From Bifidobacterium breve (GTDB taxonomy: Bacteria; Actinomycetota; Acidimicrobiia; Acidimicrobiales; Ilumatobacteraceae), in the NCBI GenBank assembly GCA_945896935.1, contig CAMDER010000114.1, positions 1-5,815 of the forward strand: a stretch of DNA of 5,815 bases. Reading direction: 5' to 3'. A program made the position numbers and the translations under genes. The notes beneath the pieces are model-generated. The model searched no databases and had not been told where the DNA came from. It saw only the letters and a list, made by a program, of their open reading frames with translations. The first letter of the stretch is position 1. Every line of letters starts with the position of its first letter. This document shows, piece by piece, positions 5,772 through 5,815 of this stretch.

Positions 5772-5815
5772 ATGAAGGGCATCGTTTACAACGGGACGAC
5801 AACTGAGTTGGTCGA
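5772..5815 (+). CDS. N-terminus of probable zinc-type alcohol dehydrogenase, cut by window end
   Basis: An ATG at 5772, preceded by a strong Shine-Dalgarno (aggggga, 4 nt upstream), opens a frame that runs off the window after 14 complete codons: MKGIVYNGTTTELV. The start MKG/A-I/V-V-Y-x-G is typical of medium-chain (zinc-dependent) alcohol dehydrogenases and quinone-reductase-like enzymes, whose first strand begins this way. This is too little sequence to choose among subfamilies or to exclude another family. It is transcribed away from the dioxygenase gene. Confidence 0.65.
   Translation, partial: MKGIVYNGTTTELV

Overview
The window looks like a piece of an actinobacterial chromosome. Composition is moderate in GC by eye (not calculated). 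It carries an LPXTG cell-wall-anchored surface protein, so a Gram-positive-type envelope, together with a FadD3-like acyl-CoA ligase, a metal-dependent amidohydrolase and a TauD-type dioxygenase. This catabolic mix is common in Actinomycetota. The PDSSV-rich stalk and the gene mix suggest an Acidimicrobiia-like (Ilumatobacter-type) lineage, but that placement is inference. No rRNA, tRNA, transposase or CRISPR array was seen.

Left third (1-2031, + strand): the 3' end of an amidohydrolase-2 family hydrolase is followed after only 2 nt by a complete 519-residue acyl-CoA synthetase with a GTG start. The two look co-transcribed and probably translationally coupled. They are plausibly consecutive members of a catabolic operon that begins upstream of the window. 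The ligase resembles FadD3, the ligase for the steroid C/D-ring intermediate HIP, but its substrate is not proven.

Junction (2032-2089): the operon meets a convergent gene. The gap is almost filled by a 22-bp stem with a 3-nt loop, the likely terminator for the + strand operon.

Middle (2090-4795, - strand): a secreted protein of about 901 residues. It has a signal peptide, three ~193-residue tandem repeats that each appear to hold two beta-sandwich modules, a cadherin-like beta-sandwich domain, a short PDSSV linker repeat, a last Ig-like domain, and an LPTTG sorting signal with membrane segment and RRR tail. It looks like a surface stalk or adhesin of unknown ligand and is the least familiar object here.

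Right part (4843-5664, - strand): a complete TauD/TfdA-family Fe(II)/2-oxoglutarate dioxygenase lies 47 nt upstream of the surface-protein gene on the same strand. A 107-nt divergent intergenic region then precedes the first 14 codons of a + strand gene with a strong Shine-Dalgarno. Its N-terminus resembles zinc-type medium-chain alcohol dehydrogenases. Apart from the surface protein, the genes are typical degradative enzymes. There is no clear evidence that the surface protein works with its neighbours.
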